Shown: in pieces, positions 32,061-44,492 of the stretch
Position numbering within the stretch: position 1 is the first letter of the stretch
How the letters are laid out: each line of letters begins with the position of its first letter
Assembly: GCA_021234155.1 (NCBI GenBank)
Contig: JAJEKV010000002.1
Location: forward strand, 41,717,203 to 41,781,202
DNA: 64,000 nucleotides
Direction of reading: 5' to 3'
Source: Isoetes taiwanensis
Taxonomy: Eukaryota; Streptophyta; Lycopodiopsida; Isoetales; Isoetaceae
The notes under the pieces: generated by a model
The model's database searches: none
Told to the model about the DNA's origin: nothing
The model's input: only the letters and a program-made list of their open reading frames with translations
Translations under genes and position numbers: made by a program

Positions 32061-35000
32061 GTAAGTATCTCAACTTATTTATCTTGTGAAAAAGGATCTA
32101 ATGATGATGATCTCTTAATTCTAGATAGTGGAGCTGAAAAAACCATCACATGCACAGCCAAAATCTTAAAGGATTGCAAAGGAAATGGTGGTGGTTATAT
32201 TCAAGTAGGCAATGGAAATTTGCAAAAGGTTGAAGATGTAGGAGTGCTGGAGTTATTTGATTTAAGTGGTAGAAGAGTAAATTTGCAAAATGTACTTTGT
32301 GTTCCCAGCTTAGTGAGAAACTTGATCTCCATTGCTCAACTAGTTGACATGGGGTTCAAAGTTGTATTTGAACAAATGCATTGTAAAATTTTTGAAGGCA
32401 TGAGTTGAAATTTCTAGGAAGACGTGTTGGTAATTTATTTGGAATTAGTCCCAACTGTTATGGCAGTGTGAATTTGACAACAAAACCAAACATTATTATG
32501 GCATGAGAGACTTGGTCATACAAATATAAAGAACATAGAAATGATGATTAGAGAAGGATGGTTAAGCTCAACTAACAGCAAGATGGATGAGTTTGTGTGC
32601 AAAGGATGCATGCTTGGAAAGCATAGCAGGTTACCATTTACAAAGGCAAAGAGGAATGCAAAGGAAATATTAGAATTGATTCATACTGACATTTGTGGAC
32701 CTCTGAATGTAATAGGTATATCTGGCAAACGTTATTTTATAACTTTTGTAGATGATCTTAGCAGAAAGACCAAAGTATATTGCCTTAAAACCAAAGATTT
32801 AGCTTTTGAAGCTTTCAAGAGATTTGCTGCTGAAGTGGAGTGCTCAACAGGAAGGAAAATCAAATGTGTTCGATCTGACAGAGGAGGTGAGTACATGTCT
32901 TTTAAATTTGCCAATTATTGCATAAATAAAGAGATCAAAAGGCAGTATACATGTAGTTACACTCCACAACAGAATGGAGTTGCAGAAAGAATGAACAAGA
33001 CTATTTTAAATGCAACTAGATCTATGTTAAAGCATGCTGGCCTCCCCAATTTTCTTTGGGAAGAGGCAGTAAAAACTGCTGTGGAAATGCACAATGTGTT
33101 GCCTTCAAAGGCTTTAAATGGGACAACACCTGAACAGATGTGGTCAGGGAAGAAACCCAGCTATGAAAAATACAAGGCATATGGCTGTCTTGGATATTCT
33201 CATGTTCCAGAAGAACTAAGACAAAAATTGGACAATAGGTCAACTATAAGTTTCTTGGTTGGATATGACGAGTGCTCAAAGGGGTACAGAATGTACAACC
33301 CAGAAAAAAGAAACATTATAACAAGTAGGGATGTGACTTTTGTGGAAAGCCAGTTGTATAAACCTAAAATAAACTCTGAAATATCCAAAGAATGTGATGA
33401 AATCATTGAAGCTGACAGGAAACTTGAAGAAACAGCAAGGAAAGAATTAATTATGGATTTTGATGAAAGGAAGGAACAAATAGAGAATGCTCCTGTTATA
33501 GAAGAACAAGAAATGAAAATAATGCAGATAATGATGTTGTTAGGCAGAACATTGGAGAACAAAATCATGAGATGGCAAAGAAAGACAAGAGAAGGAGAAA
33601 TGAAGGAGATAGGCTCAGAGAAGAATTGAGATTTAATGTTGACATGTATGGAAGGAAGGATAATGGTAAAAGTGGCAGAACGGATAAACCACTTGATGAC
33701 ACATCAGAGGCTTTAATAATTATGGAAACAGGGGTTCCAGAATGCTTTGAAGATGCAATGAATAATCATGATTGTGTAAACTGGAAAAAAGCTATGATTG
33801 AAGAAATGGAATCATTTGAAAGGACATCAACATATGAAATTGCAGATTTACCAAAGGGGAAACAAGCAATTGGATGCAAATGGATTTTCAAACTAAAACA
33901 GCATGCAGATGGATCTCCTAAGCATAAAGCAAGATTGGTTGCTCAGGGCTACTCACAACAGAAGGGCATAGACTTTGAAGAAACCTATTCCCCAGTAGTG
34001 AAGATGTCTAGTATCAGGATGATTATTGCCATGGCAAATGCATTAGATATGGAACTACATCATATGGATGTGTGTACTGCCTTCTTGAATGCAGAATTGG
34101 AAGAGGAAGTATATATGAAGCAAGCAGAAGGTTTTGAAAAGGGCAAAGAAAAGGTATGGAGATTGAAAAGGGCAGTTTATGGTTTGAAGCAGGCCCCCAG
34201 ACAATGGTATAAGTGTATTGACAGTTATCTAAAAGAACAGGGCCTCAACAAATTGGAGAATGATGGGAATGTATACATTTTACAAAAGGATAAAGCAGTT
34301 TGTATAATTGCTATCTATGTTGATGACTGTGTGCTGGCAGCTAGCAATGTGAACATTCTTAATGAATGCAAGAGAATATTGAAAGAAAAATATAAAATGA
34401 CAGACTTAGGTGAGCTATCTAAGTTCTTAGGGATTCAGATTAAAAGGGATAGGGCCAATAAGAAAATATTTCTATCCCAAGAAAATTATGTTGATGCATT
34501 GCTGGAAAAATTCAGCATGGAGACGTGTAACTCAGTCAAACTGCCACTAACAGTTGGAGAAAAATTGTCAAAAAGGATGTGCCCTAAGACTGAAAGTGAA
34601 CGAGAAGAAATGAGAAGGACACCATATAGGCAATTGGTTGGAAGCTTGCTGCATGTTGCAAATCACACCAGGCCAGACATTAGTTACATTGTAAATGTTC
34701 TAACTAGATACAATAGTGATCCAGGCAAACAACACTGGAAAGCAGCAAAAAAGGTCTTGAGGTTCTTAAAGGGAACAAAAACTAGAGGCATTGCATATTG
34801 TGGAAGTGATCTAGAACTCAAAGCATATGCAAATGCAGATTGGTGTGGAGATGTAGATGAGAGAAAGTCTACATCAGGTTATGTTATAATTTTTGGAGGT
34901 GGTCCTGTGTGTTGGAGAACAAAGAAACAAACATCTATAGCATTATCCACAGCTGAGTCTGAATATGCTGCCACAACTTTGGCAAGCAAAGAAATAATCT

Positions 35001-35329
35001 GGAGCAGGAGGTTCTTGAATGAACTAGGAATTATGCAAAACAAAGGAACAATCCTTTATTGTGATAATCAGAGTTGTATAGCCATGTGCAAGAATCCTGT
35101 GATGCATGAAAGGACAAAACATATAGAGATGGAAATGCATTTTATCAGGGAAATGGTGAACAAGGAGATCATAGAACTGGAATACATTAGCTCTGAAAAA
35201 CAATTGGCAGATATATTTACAAAGGGACTAAGTGGATTCAGGTTTGCAAAACTAGCTAAAGAACTGAACTGCAGAGATTACAAAGATTATGATCTGAAAG
35301 GGGAATGTGAGAAATATAGAGGAAAATAA
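32060..35329 (+). pseudogene. Copia-2 pol
   Basis: Continues from gag in frame: protease LLILDSGAEKTITC at about 32,120; frameshift near 32,400; GAG-pre-integrase CKGCMLGKHSRLPF; integrase HTDICGPLNV, FITFVDDLSRK, VRSDRGGEYMS, TPQQNGVAERMNK; a shift near 33,600; then 1.7 kb of open RT-RNase H: KARLVAQGYSQQKGIDFEE, MDVCTAFLNAELEEEVYM, YVDDCVLA, NADWCGDVDERKSTSGY, STAESEYAAT, LYCDNQSCIAMCKNP. All RT, IN and RH catalytic motifs are preserved; two frameshifts and the gag stop are its only visible faults. The last residues run into the 3' LTR. Confidence 0.95.
35293..35305 (+). other. Copia-2 polypurine tract
   Basis: GATCTGAAAGGGGAA lies directly before the 3' LTR, overlapping the last codons of pol. 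Confidence 0.85.
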
Positions 35330-36145
35330 TTGGTTCATATCATAATCTTGTTGGAAGTTCTTCTCAATTTACTTATTTTATCTTAAGTGAATTCTGAGGA
35401 AAACATGGAAGATATCTGAGCATAAAGACAGGGGAACAATCTGAGCTAGAAAATTGTCAGAGTCTTGAAGTTAGAATGGTGAAAGCATGGACGTATGATT
35501 ACATGGTTAAGTTCATTTGACTGTGTAACTGAAGACACCTGTGATGGATATTTGACCTAGGCAGAATGTGGCATTTTCATGGTTAATATTCAACCATTGT
35601 CTAAAGCAGATAAACCATTGAAATAATACAATGGAATATTCGAAGACCCATCGAAATGCTTGGAGCCAAACACGGTTTGAATTGGCTCAGTCCAATACAA
35701 ACCAGACATGGAGATTCGACTGCTTCCGGAAGGTAGCTAGCGGTCTGGCATCACCGCCGGGCTGCCAAGTTTAAAGCTAAGGTGTAAATAGGGAGATTTC
35801 AGTTCGTGTAATTCCAGTTCGGGTGTATAGCAGATCGTCTTGGTCGAGCTAGGGAGCAACGTTTTCTGAAGGTCCCATTGTGAAGATATATTCATTAATG
35901 AATTCTATATTGACAATGCTATTTGATTCATAAGATTAGTTTATTGTGTAAAGCTAAGTGCATTGTTGTTACCATTGAGATTTGATACAAAAGTCATGAT
36001 TGAGTCAAGGATATATTATAGTATGATGAAAGATCATTGAGATTGAAATCTAATGTTATGTTGTGATGCTGGTACAATGGTTGCATAAGTCATAAGTAAA
36101 CAATAATTGAATTTTTCTGTGACTATATCTGAAAAATTCCTAACA
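35306..36145 (+). repeat. Copia-2 3' LTR
   Basis: 840 bp, TGTGAG...CTAACA, followed by the target duplication ATTAA. It keeps a ~26-bp segment (GCTTGGAGCCAAACACGG...) absent from the 5' LTR. Confidence 0.95.
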
Positions 36146-37158
36146 ATTAAAGCCTTTTGCTGTCTTACCTCATCATCTTCAGCGTTTGGATCCTCTTCAA
36201 GAAGTACTTCCTCTGCCACATTTGCCTCAGAATTGGTATTTTTCCTAAACCTGCCCCTTCCTCTTCCCCTTGCAGCTGAACTTCCCCTAGCTCCCTTATC
36301 TCTTCCCCTTTGAAATGCCTTTGGAGATGAACAGTTTGATGCAAAGTGGCCCCTTCCCCCACAATTGTAACAATTTATTTCCCTTGTCATTGATGGACAA
36401 TCAATCTTCAAGTGTCCATATTGATTGCAATTATAACAGGGCCCAAGTTTCCCTTTTCTCTTATTGTCATCCTTTCCTTGTGAAGTTTCTTCATCATCCA
36501 TAACCCTGTTTTGTTCAATCTCTGTTTTTAGGATCCTTTCAGCCTCCATCCTTGTTTTTGCTAAAGTTGTAATGAAGATAGCAATATTTCCCATGCTATT
36601 TACTGCTCTTGAAATTGCTAGCACTTGCTGTTGTTGAGAATAGACCACTCCTGCTCCTTCTAGATCAGCAATAATATTATCAAAGGTTTGAAAAAAATCA
36701 TGAACATTGTCCTTGTCATGAAACCTCAATCTTCTCAACTCATTCTCTAGTACATCTATTTGTGAGGATATCTTTTCCTCATAGTTAAGAAGCATATAGG
36801 TCCACATCTCACTAGGATACATGCCCCTTATCTTCAACACAATACTAGAATTCACCTTACTCATAATTATCCCTTGTGCTTCCCTTATTTTGGCTGTTTC
36901 ACCAGCTCCATCTCCTCTTGCAGATGTGACCCCTGCTGCTTCAGTAGCATCTCCTCCATTTACCGAGCTTGAACTTCCCTCAGCAGCAACTCCAGAAGTT
37001 CTGCTTGTTCTTGCTCTCTTATCACCAGGCTCTACAATTTCCCATAGGCCCTCAACTTGCAGCACATGCTTGATTTTTTCCTTCCAAACCTGGAAGCCAG
37101 ACTCTCCCTTAAACACATCAATTGCATTCAACAGGCCTGCACCAAATCTGCTTGCCAT
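36146..37158 (-). pseudogene. Copia-1 gag, cut by Copia-2
   Basis: ATG at 37,158 (MASRFGAGLLNAIDVFKG), 28 bp from the 5' LTR. The frame is open through GFQVWKEKIKHVLQVEGLW, SSQIDVLENELRRLRFHD, VYSQQQQVLAISRAV, knuckles CYNCNQYGHLKIDC and CYNCGGRGHFASNC, and an Arg/Gly tail. It ends at the Copia-2 target site (QQKALI). The downstream protease frame at 27,559 is not in phase after removal of Copia-2, so gag and pol were already out of frame or are normally expressed by frameshift. The gag itself is undamaged up to the insertion. Confidence 0.93.
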
Positions 37159-37170
37159 TTTTTGTCTTAA

Positions 37171-37186
37171 CTTGCTCTGATACCAA
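37171..37186 (-). other. Copia-1 primer-binding site
   Basis: On the minus strand TTGGTATCAGAGCAAG directly follows the 5' LTR; it is the standard site for initiator Met-tRNA. Confidence 0.92.
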
Positions 37187-38028
37187 TGTAAGTATTTTTC
37201 AAAAAAACAACAACTACACAGCACACAATGATGTCAATAGTATTCAAATGAATACAAGCTCTTGGAATTATACATCAAACCTATTTAAAGAACAACACAA
37301 TAGTTCCACAACAATATCTCACAATGAGAACTCCTATGCAATTTGATAAATCATCAATCAATTTCCAAGCACTATGGTTCATTGAATATCTATTTGAACC
37401 AACTTCAACCATTGTAATAAATCATAATGAATCACTAGTCTATAGCTTAATGAAAACATTCAGCGAAATTAAACCATTCATGTTTTTCACCTTTCGACGG
37501 TTATTCCCCTTGAACTTAGTCTCCCGAACTCTAAGTATCAATGATCTAACTTTCTGCTTATCTTATTCTGCCGATCCGGCGGTTATGCCAGACCGTTAGC
37601 CAGCTTCTAGATCAGCTTGGTTTCCTTGGCATCTCAGCATTGGACCGAGCCATTTCAAACTATAATTGGCTCCAGGCATCTCGACACCAATTCGAATATT
37701 CTCTTGTATACATTCAATGGTTTATAATAACCTTCGCCCTATAATTCGTCAATGGTTCATAACCATTGCTTCAAATTTCCTTTCGACCTAGTAGCTTAGG
37801 TTAAGGATTTTGCTATGATAATGCTCCCATTCACTTAGGTCAAATTTCAACCTATGTACAACTCCACCTGTATGTTTCTAAATTGTTAACTCATTCCCAG
37901 GCAGCTTCTCTTTATTGTCATTTTCACAACAATATTGTTTTCTGTGATTTTTCTACTGTGCAGCTTTGATTTCAATCAAATATGTCTTCCACATTTTCCA
38001 CATACTAAATTTGATATGAACCCCAACA
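37187..38028 (-). repeat. Copia-1 5' LTR
   Basis: 842 bp, matching 23,338-24,174 almost throughout. Followed by CCACA (38,029-38,033), the second copy of the target duplication. Confidence 0.95.
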
Positions 38029-38033
38029 CCACA

Positions 38034-39230
38034 ATCCCCTTATCATTCCCTACCGTAGCTGAGGTGTTAGCTTGAATCAGGTTTACAGCAGCAGCTGACC
38101 ATATGCCCTTACAAACCCCACCCCCATGCAGCCTGAGGCCACAGATATTGCATGGAATGGGCAACCCAAACCAGTTAAGATTGAGTTTTCTTGGGTTGTC
38201 AAAAAAATCCAAGTACTCTATATGTTTGGATATGGGTTTTAAGATGTCGAGTTGAACCCAAACTTTCGGGGCTCTTTCAGGGATGATTTCATAACCAATA
38301 TGTAGTCGCCAATCTCCTTAAATAGAAGTTTGAGGACATCTTCATGCCAGTAAATTGAGTTTAACCCTTGAACAGAGACTGAAGTTGGATAGAACAATTG
38401 ACTCAGGTTCTGTGGGTCAAATTTAGGATTCCATTTCTAAAAGTAGAATTGGGTATTGGCCATGAACATTATGCCTTGTTTGAGCAGGAAAGTTATATTT
38501 CTCTCATTACCACATTCTACAACAAAAAAAGGAAAGTCTAACCAGTAAATCCCGTTAATCTCCAACCCCCTGGTCATTTTACATATCTCAGTTTTAATGT
38601 TCATCGGTTTGACCCCTTCATGCCGAATACAACCTATCACAGCTTTGTGTGAGTTTAGCAGGTATCACCGCATGTTTGAGGTTAGGAACACCTCGAAATT
38701 CCGGTATCTTCTTCCCCTTCTGTTCCAGGATCAAACGTCTCTGTTCTTCATTAATTTGATCGAGGATAGGCTGGGTGATTTTACTCTGCATCTTCGTGAC
38801 TGGAACCCCGTTCTGCATTCGCGTAATCGGATGATTCTCCCCCATTGCTCCAATGTCAATCAAAAAATCTCCAACTGGGACTATGTTCTCTGTCCTTCCT
38901 TTTCCCAAGAATGTAACGATTTCAATGATTGATTGCTGCTGTTGATTTGACAAGCTCCTAAAAGCTTTTTCAAATTCCATCCATGATTTGTCTATCCCTT
39001 TCCTGTAATTCTCCTGTCCCTGTTGTCCCTCATATCCCTTTTATCCCCGATCCAAGCCTTTGACATTCCCGCACTGTTCCCTAAGCAACTGGATGGGCCC
39101 ATTGGGGCCCATACTCTCACTTTTCTGATCTATCTGGTGATCTGGTACTCTATCTGCCTCTCTCCCTAGCTGTCAAACCCTAGCGCCATACTCCCGCCTA
39201 GCGCCTCCCCAAAGTCAAGATTTACCCCTC
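38034..39230 (-). pseudogene. L1 ORF1 N-terminal part (DUF4283-like)
   Basis: Minus-strand frames: about 39,060-38,618 with EFEKAFRSLSNQQQQSIIEI and KLTQSCDRLYSA; 38,640-38,440 with MNIKTEICKMTRGLEINGIYWLDFPF; then FDPQNLSQLFYPTSVSVQGL, APKVWVQLDILKPISKHIEY and NWFGLPIPCNICGLRLHGG. The pattern of a DUF4283-type fold followed by PxPCxxCxxxxH is that of plant LINE ORF1 proteins. Interrupted by a stop near 38,440, shifts near 38,300 and the Copia-1 insertion. The 5' end of the element lies somewhere about 39,060-39,230. Confidence 0.7.
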
Positions 39231-41550
39231 ATCTAAAACTTGAGATCTAACTCTACTGATATATATAGTACAATGGCCTTAGGCCCAGAATAGATATATG
39301 GCAGGGCCTTTGTGATTTCGGTCACCAACTCCTGGATCATATGCTTGATTTGAGGGAATCTTTTCAGTGCCATCATTATTGCTTGGAATCTCGCTAATTT
39401 AAGGCCGAACTTCTCGGAGGCGGTCATTTGTCTTGTCTGGTCCTCTTCTTTGATGGGGGCATGGATTTCTGCATGGTTTTCGGCAGGGGCGTGGGTTTAC
39501 TATCTGACGCTTGACTTGGTCCTTGCCTTTGACCCGTGTTGAGTTCAGGAATAGTCCAGTGCCTAGCCGTACGGGACAAACAGTGGCCACACATTACCCA
39601 GTCTAATAGCAGAGAGCATTGTGGCAAGTTAGGTTAATAGTGCAATTTAAATTGTTGGGAATTCTGGGATATTGTAATGAACATCTAAATGGGTTGGATA
39701 CTAAAATATTAAGGTTTAATCAAGGAGTATAAAAAGGTGAGCATTCGAATATGAGGGGATCACCAACAACGTTGCACAGCAGATTGAATAAAAAATATTA
39801 AGGGTTGCCAATTTCGGACTGCAGCAAAACGGATTTTATTTTGATAGCCTACAGAAGCGTTGCCATGTGGCTTATTCACGTGGGCAAGAATATATAAGAG
39901 AAATGGGTAGAACACAGAAGCAGTAAGAAGAGGTTGGAGCCTAGCTAGAGAAGAAGGAAGACGCTTGGAGTGGAATGATGAGTACAAGTAGAAGAAATTC
40001 GATCTGAAACTGCTGAAAAAAACTATCCAGAGATGGGGATTACGCATGCTTGAATTTTCATCTCCGTGGTGCACTTTTAAGAGAAATAAAGCAAAAGAAT
40101 AAGAACCAGCTCTTGTTCTGAGCCTTGAATCCAACTTGCCATTACAAACCCAATTTCGTCTTACTGGCTTGTTCTACAAAGACCTTGTGTCAGCCCTGCC
40201 AATTCTAAAAAGACCACTGGTAAACCGTGCCCACTCGAAAATGCCTGAGTTTTGTTTTTCTGTGGGTCAAGTCTCTTCTCAACTAGGTGAGTCTGTAACT
40301 GGACTGCCTGCTTCGTTTTCCTTATGGGATACCATGTTCCTGTATCCCTTTCGCAAAGCATTAAATCATAAGAAACTATGTTATAGATAAAGGGAGCCTT
40401 CATAAGTTAATAGGCCTAGAATTTTAGGCTTCGAAGATGTCTTAACTCCATTTATCATATTGAATGGACCTTTAAGAAATAGAGTTAGCATCTCTTGGGC
40501 ATATCAAGGCATCTCGAACTGAACCTTGGCAAGCCTTGATATTTTAAGTCATAGAATTATACTTTTACAAGCCTTATAATATTTTAAGCTATAGAACCAT
40601 GCTTGATGTCATGAATCATAGAACCATGTTTTAACATATTAAAATTAGGGAACCATGTTTCTTTGTAGGATCATGCTTTAATTTATAATATTAGTATAAA
40701 TTGGGACCATTGGCCATAGAGTTTCTTTGGCTTAGATTTATATTCTTCCCTAGACTGTTAAACCGTCTTTTGCAATACTTGTCTCATGCCATAGAATGGC
40801 ATTACCAGTGTCTGTTATTATCGTATGATATATGTGTATACTGCGTGAATATTGTATAGTATTTATGAATATGGTTTGGGTCCATCTTGTGGGGTTATAT
40901 TATGTAAATGTTAATAGTATTACGCGGCTTCTTGCATTACTTTGAGCAGCCCATCTTCAGAGGGGTGAGTTGGCCTGTAACTCCGCATCCGCTGCCGGAT
41001 GGCTAGATGGACGATCCAAGGGAAGAGCCCCCTTGCGAAAAGGGCATGTACATACAGAGAGGATGATGTCTCCTTTGGGTCGTGACCCAAGGAGTACGCT
41101 TGAAGTATATTCATATACATAGGCATGTATGCGAGTATCAATATGGTTTAGCTCTAACCGATGCACGGGCGCAGTGGAGCAGGTAAATCTTTTATTCTTC
41201 TTATTTTGATGGTCTATGTTAAGATGAGATGGTTTTGGATGCTCCTATGATGATCCCCTCCCCATTTAGTCCTGTTTCAAGATGGCATGTCCTGAGCCGA
41301 GCATCGTCCTACACTAGATTCTTTTATCACTTGGTGGCTCCGAGAAACCTAGGACGAATAAAAACTCATCTCCAAAAGCGGGATATATGAGATGTTGACG
41401 GACTTATTCCATCAACTCTATTATGAACAGGTGCAACCAAGGATTCAGTACCCAATGGTGCATCCGGGGACGAGATTTTGGAAGGGTCCAACTTATCTGG
41501 AGCTAGAAGGCCGTTAGTGCGTGCAATAAGCAATAGCAAAGAAAGTGAGC
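39231..41550. other. Non-coding stretch
   Basis: No gene found. A TATA-like word (GTATAAAAAGG at 39,728) has no convincing ORF behind it. Near 40,550-40,660 the word ATAGAACCATG recurs three times, a weak local repeat. Confidence 0.4.
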
Positions 41551-41634
41551 TTTTATCAATCTTCAAATATTAAACAAGTTGCCATTGCAACAGAGAGTTG
41601 CCCTCTATCAAGAGACACAGAAAATTAAAACTAA

Positions 41635-41830
41635 TCACACATCTACAATGACACTCTCTCCCACACCCATCTTGATTCTGAGCAAGCAGTCTACAGTCTA
41701 CAATGATAGTCACGCATCTACAACGGCTGTCTCTCCCACACCCATCTTGATTCTGAGCTCCGACTGCTGCAAGCAACCCGATGTAATGCCAACTCCAACT
41801 GCCGATGTAATGCCAACTCCAACTACTGGC
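41635..41830 (+). repeat. Tandem duplication (~80 bp) plus 21-bp repeat
   Basis: The block CATCTACAA...CTCTCTCCCACACCCATC...TTGATTCTGAGC occurs twice (near 41,640 and 41,708). It is followed by two direct copies of GATGTAATGCCAACTCCAACT. Confidence 0.85.
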
Positions 41831-42229
41831 ACTCTAAACAGATTATGCCTAATTTTCAAGGCTTTCAAGTTGAGCTTAGCTCTCATGCTATCTTAGCCTT
41901 AAGATCATACCTCCCATAATATTGGTTGTTCAGATAGCATGTTCCAAGCGTATTCTTTGTTCATCACATCCATCCAGAGGTTTTGCCTTGTAGGCAACCC
42001 AAAAAGGATATATATCCTTGTTACAGTGACTACATTTAATTAAGATGGACCAAAATAATCATCAGCTGAGTATCAGCGTTGTGGTTACACTAATTGAAAA
42101 AGTCAAGCTCAAAAAACTTTAATAAGTCACAGTTATAAGAAAGTTGTTTACCTGATAAAGACAAAGAAGAAACACAAGTTTGCAGAAATATAACCTGTAG
42201 GCAGCTCTTTAAATATCGGCTCTATGATG

Positions 42230-42570
42230 CTTCTACAAAGTGCTCCAAACTTCAAAGGCCATACCACTCCGTCTTTTAAAGCGCTCCAAACTTCAAAGGC
42301 CAGAGCACTTTGACTTCTGCAAGTATAGGAACATAACTCCTACGACTGTCACTGCAAATAGAAAGAGAGTGGTGAACGCTACTTTCAGTTTCCCTTAGCC
42401 CTAGTTTTAATCTGAGCCCTCAAGGGATAACTCTCTCCACATCTCCACCTTTATATTGAAATATGAGAGTCAGTTTCCCCTTAGCCCTAGTTTTAATCTG
42501 AGCCCTCAAGGGATAACTCTCTCCACATATCCACATTTATATTGAAATATGAGAGGCATATCCCACCGCC
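42230..42570 (+). repeat. Two local tandem duplications
   Basis: GCTCCAAACTTCAAAGGCCA is duplicated at about 42,240 and 42,284. An ~90-bp unit beginning CAGTTTCCC(C)TTAGCCCTAG and ending TTTATATTGAAATATGAGAG is duplicated head to tail at about 42,386-42,553. Confidence 0.9.
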
Positions 42571-43184
42571 AGACCCCCATCCCTAGGTTTTGCACTTCGA
42601 GCAACCTAATGAGGACATAGAACAACTATATTTTCATAAAAAAAAGTCTAACCTTGAGCAAATGATCAGAAACGGTTAATGGTTTTTTGAACATGAACAA
42701 AGACATGGAAATTCACGTTGGGGATTTTGCGAGCTCGCATTCTGGTGTGACAGTCCGAGCTTGTTTTACTTGGACAAAACATTTGGAAATTAGCTTTAAA
42801 TTTCCAAAATTACCTTTTATAAACAAATAACAAAAAAGTCTCTAAAACCAAGAGAATTTTTATATATATGTAGAGTTAAGGGTATTCATTAGTTTGCATA
42901 TCTGACACTGACAGATACAAGTTCTACCCCATTTAGACATTAGCAATAAGTTATTCAGAAAATGATGCTTTATAACATCCAGCTATTTTTGAATAGATAC
43001 AGCATGTGTATCACCATTTCATTCGTGTTACCTTGTTTATGAGTGGCAACATTCTTTGTAGAAGCTGTATAATTCTTTTCCAGAGCCTTGTGTCATTTCA
43101 TTCACTCACTCTCTTTTCCAACTAAGCACAATTTCATTATAATGGGAAAATTTTTAGTAAACTGGAATTTTTTTATTATGGGGG

Positions 43185-43285
43185 TTGTATAGACCTTATG
43201 CAGGGGTTGTATACACGGGTACAGTACCCTGTATCATAGACCTTATGCAGGGGTTGTATACACGTGCAGTACCCGTTTATCATAC
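43185..43285 (+). repeat. ~52-bp tandem duplication
   Basis: TATAGACCTTATGCAGGGGT plus GTATACACG...GTACAGTACCC occurs twice in direct tandem. Confidence 0.85.
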
Positions 43286-43454
43286 ATACATGAATATTTA
43301 GAGAACATAATAACACGGTATCATATACCAACTTCCAAACACAATAGAGACCGAAGTATGAACTATGTATGTCCCTAGTAACCTTCCCCCAGGTTCCTAA
43401 CCCCTTCCCCTTCCCCTTTCCCTTGGCCTGCGAGGTCTAACCCACGCATCTAGG

Positions 43455-44063
43455 TTAGGAGTTCAAGAGCTCACGCTCCTCCCAGCCTGATTCTTCCCAC
43501 CATATGGGGTACCTAGTCATTAGAAAAAGTAATTCCACAGGATGATACTCACGGAAGAAGAGCGGACCCAACTCCACAAAACCGTTGTACTCGTTGTAGT
43601 ACACCCTAATAAGGCCATACATCTGTCCCCGTTTAATTTCATGAATGAACTCTGATATGTATGCATCCAAAGAGTGTGCTAAATATCCAGCACGAAGAAG
43701 AGGCCTCAATTGCTGTAGCATCTCGTCCAGATAAGGAGGGGGTTCAAGAATTCTCCTCATTGCAAGTCTCCTATAACATTCAGATGGATTAATTTCCATC
43801 AGTGGCTCATGACCACAATCAAATCGCTCCAGAATGAAGTTGATCAACTCCATTGTAAGCTCCTTGGTGGGACTGTGGCGCAACCTCCACTCAAAGAAAT
43901 GGTCCCATAGCTCATCCATTCCAGGCTGCATGAGAATGCAGGGCATGCTTGCAGCCTTACGAGTAGCCCAGGGAGGATTGGGTCCAATCATTTGCAAAAG
44001 CAAGCAAGGATCACCGACGGAGCAAGGAACACGGAGCATAGCAAGTAGCAAGTTCAAGAGCAA
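43455..44063 (-). CDS. Unrecognised ORF, 202 aa
   Basis: Long open frame with even composition: MDELWDHFFEWRLRHSPTKE, ELINFILERFDCGHEPLMEI, ECYRRLAMRRILEPPPYLDE, LLRAGYLAHSLDAYISEFIH, LIRVYYNEYNGFVELGPLFF. No domain recognised. The part PPPYLDEMLQQLRPLLRAGY weakly recalls PRPYLKEMLDQAFSLFRCAI of the FCP1-like domain in gene B, but no phosphatase motif is present. The real start is uncertain: the first residues read into a tandem repeat, and Met at PGMDELWDHF is a better start than the first Met. It may be an exon of a larger gene. Divergent from the small gene at 44,667. Confidence 0.4.
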   Translation of the reverse strand: MLLNLLLAMLRVPCSVGDPCLLLQMIGPNPPWATRKAASMPCILMQPGMDELWDHFFEWRLRHSPTKELTMELINFILERFDCGHEPLMEINPSECYRRLAMRRILEPPPYLDEMLQQLRPLLRAGYLAHSLDAYISEFIHEIKRGQMYGLIRVYYNEYNGFVELGPLFFREYHPVELLFLMTRYPIWWEESGWEERELLNS

Positions 44064-44455
44064 GCAACAAGATCAAGTAGCAGGGAGCACGGGAATGAAG
44101 TAGCAAGGAACAAGGATCAAGATCAAGTAGCAAGATGCAATGAACAAGGTAGATCAAGTAGCAAGAAGATCAAGGAACAAGGAAGATCAAGGAGCAAGAA
44201 GCAAGGATCAAGATCAAGTAGCAAGGAACAAGATCAAGTAGCAAGATCAAGAGCAAGGAACAAGATCAAGTAGCAAGGAGCACGGGAATGAAGTAGCAAG
44301 GAACAAGGATCAAGATCAAGTAGCAAGAAGCAATGAACAAGGAAGATCAAGTAGCAAGAAGATCAAGGAAGGAAGATCAAGTAGCAAGAAGATCAAGGAA
44401 CAAGGAAGATGAAGGAGCAAGAAGCAAGGATCAAGATCAAGTAGCTGAAGGTGAA
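44035..44455 (+). repeat. AAGATCAAGTAGCAAGGAAC tandem array
   Basis: About 400 bp built from AGATCAAGTAGCAAG(G/A)AGC and GGAACAAGGATCA words in higher-order copies; a ~150-bp block (from AGTAGCAAGGAGCACGGGAA) recurs. Purine-rich, no coding sense. Confidence 0.9.
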
Positions 44456-44492
44456 AAGTGAGAAGTGAAAACAAGGTAAAAGAATTTATAGC

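Larger units (their letters stand above)
27565..36145 (+). mobile_element. Copia-2: LTR retrotransposon nested in Copia-1
   Basis: Complete Ty1/copia element on the plus strand: LTRs 27,565-28,378 and 35,306-36,145, perfect target duplication ATTAA at 27,560-27,564 and 36,146-36,150. The internal part holds PBS, gag, pol and PPT, plus a LINE inserted at the PBS. Its proteins and parts of its LTR (GGTCTGGCATCACCGCCGG against GGTCTGGCATAACCGCCGG in Copia-1) show that the two elements are sister families. Confidence 0.96.
23338..38028 (-). mobile_element. Copia-1: LTR retrotransposon split by Copia-2
   Basis: Full Ty1/copia element on the minus strand, 5' LTR 37,187-38,028, 3' LTR 23,338-24,174, perfect 5-bp target duplication CCACA. 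Own length without Copia-2 is about 6.1 kb. Order: PBS, gag, protease, integrase, RT, RNase H, PPT. It landed in ORF1 of the L1 LINE. Copia-2 then landed in it between gag and protease. Confidence 0.95.

Noticed and set aside
43455-44063. A third copy of the gene A/B system at the 202-aa ORF
   Set aside because: Only a short stretch (PPPYLDEML against PRPYLKEML) recalls the FCP1-like domain; no catalytic motif and no palindromes nearby, so I left it as unknown.
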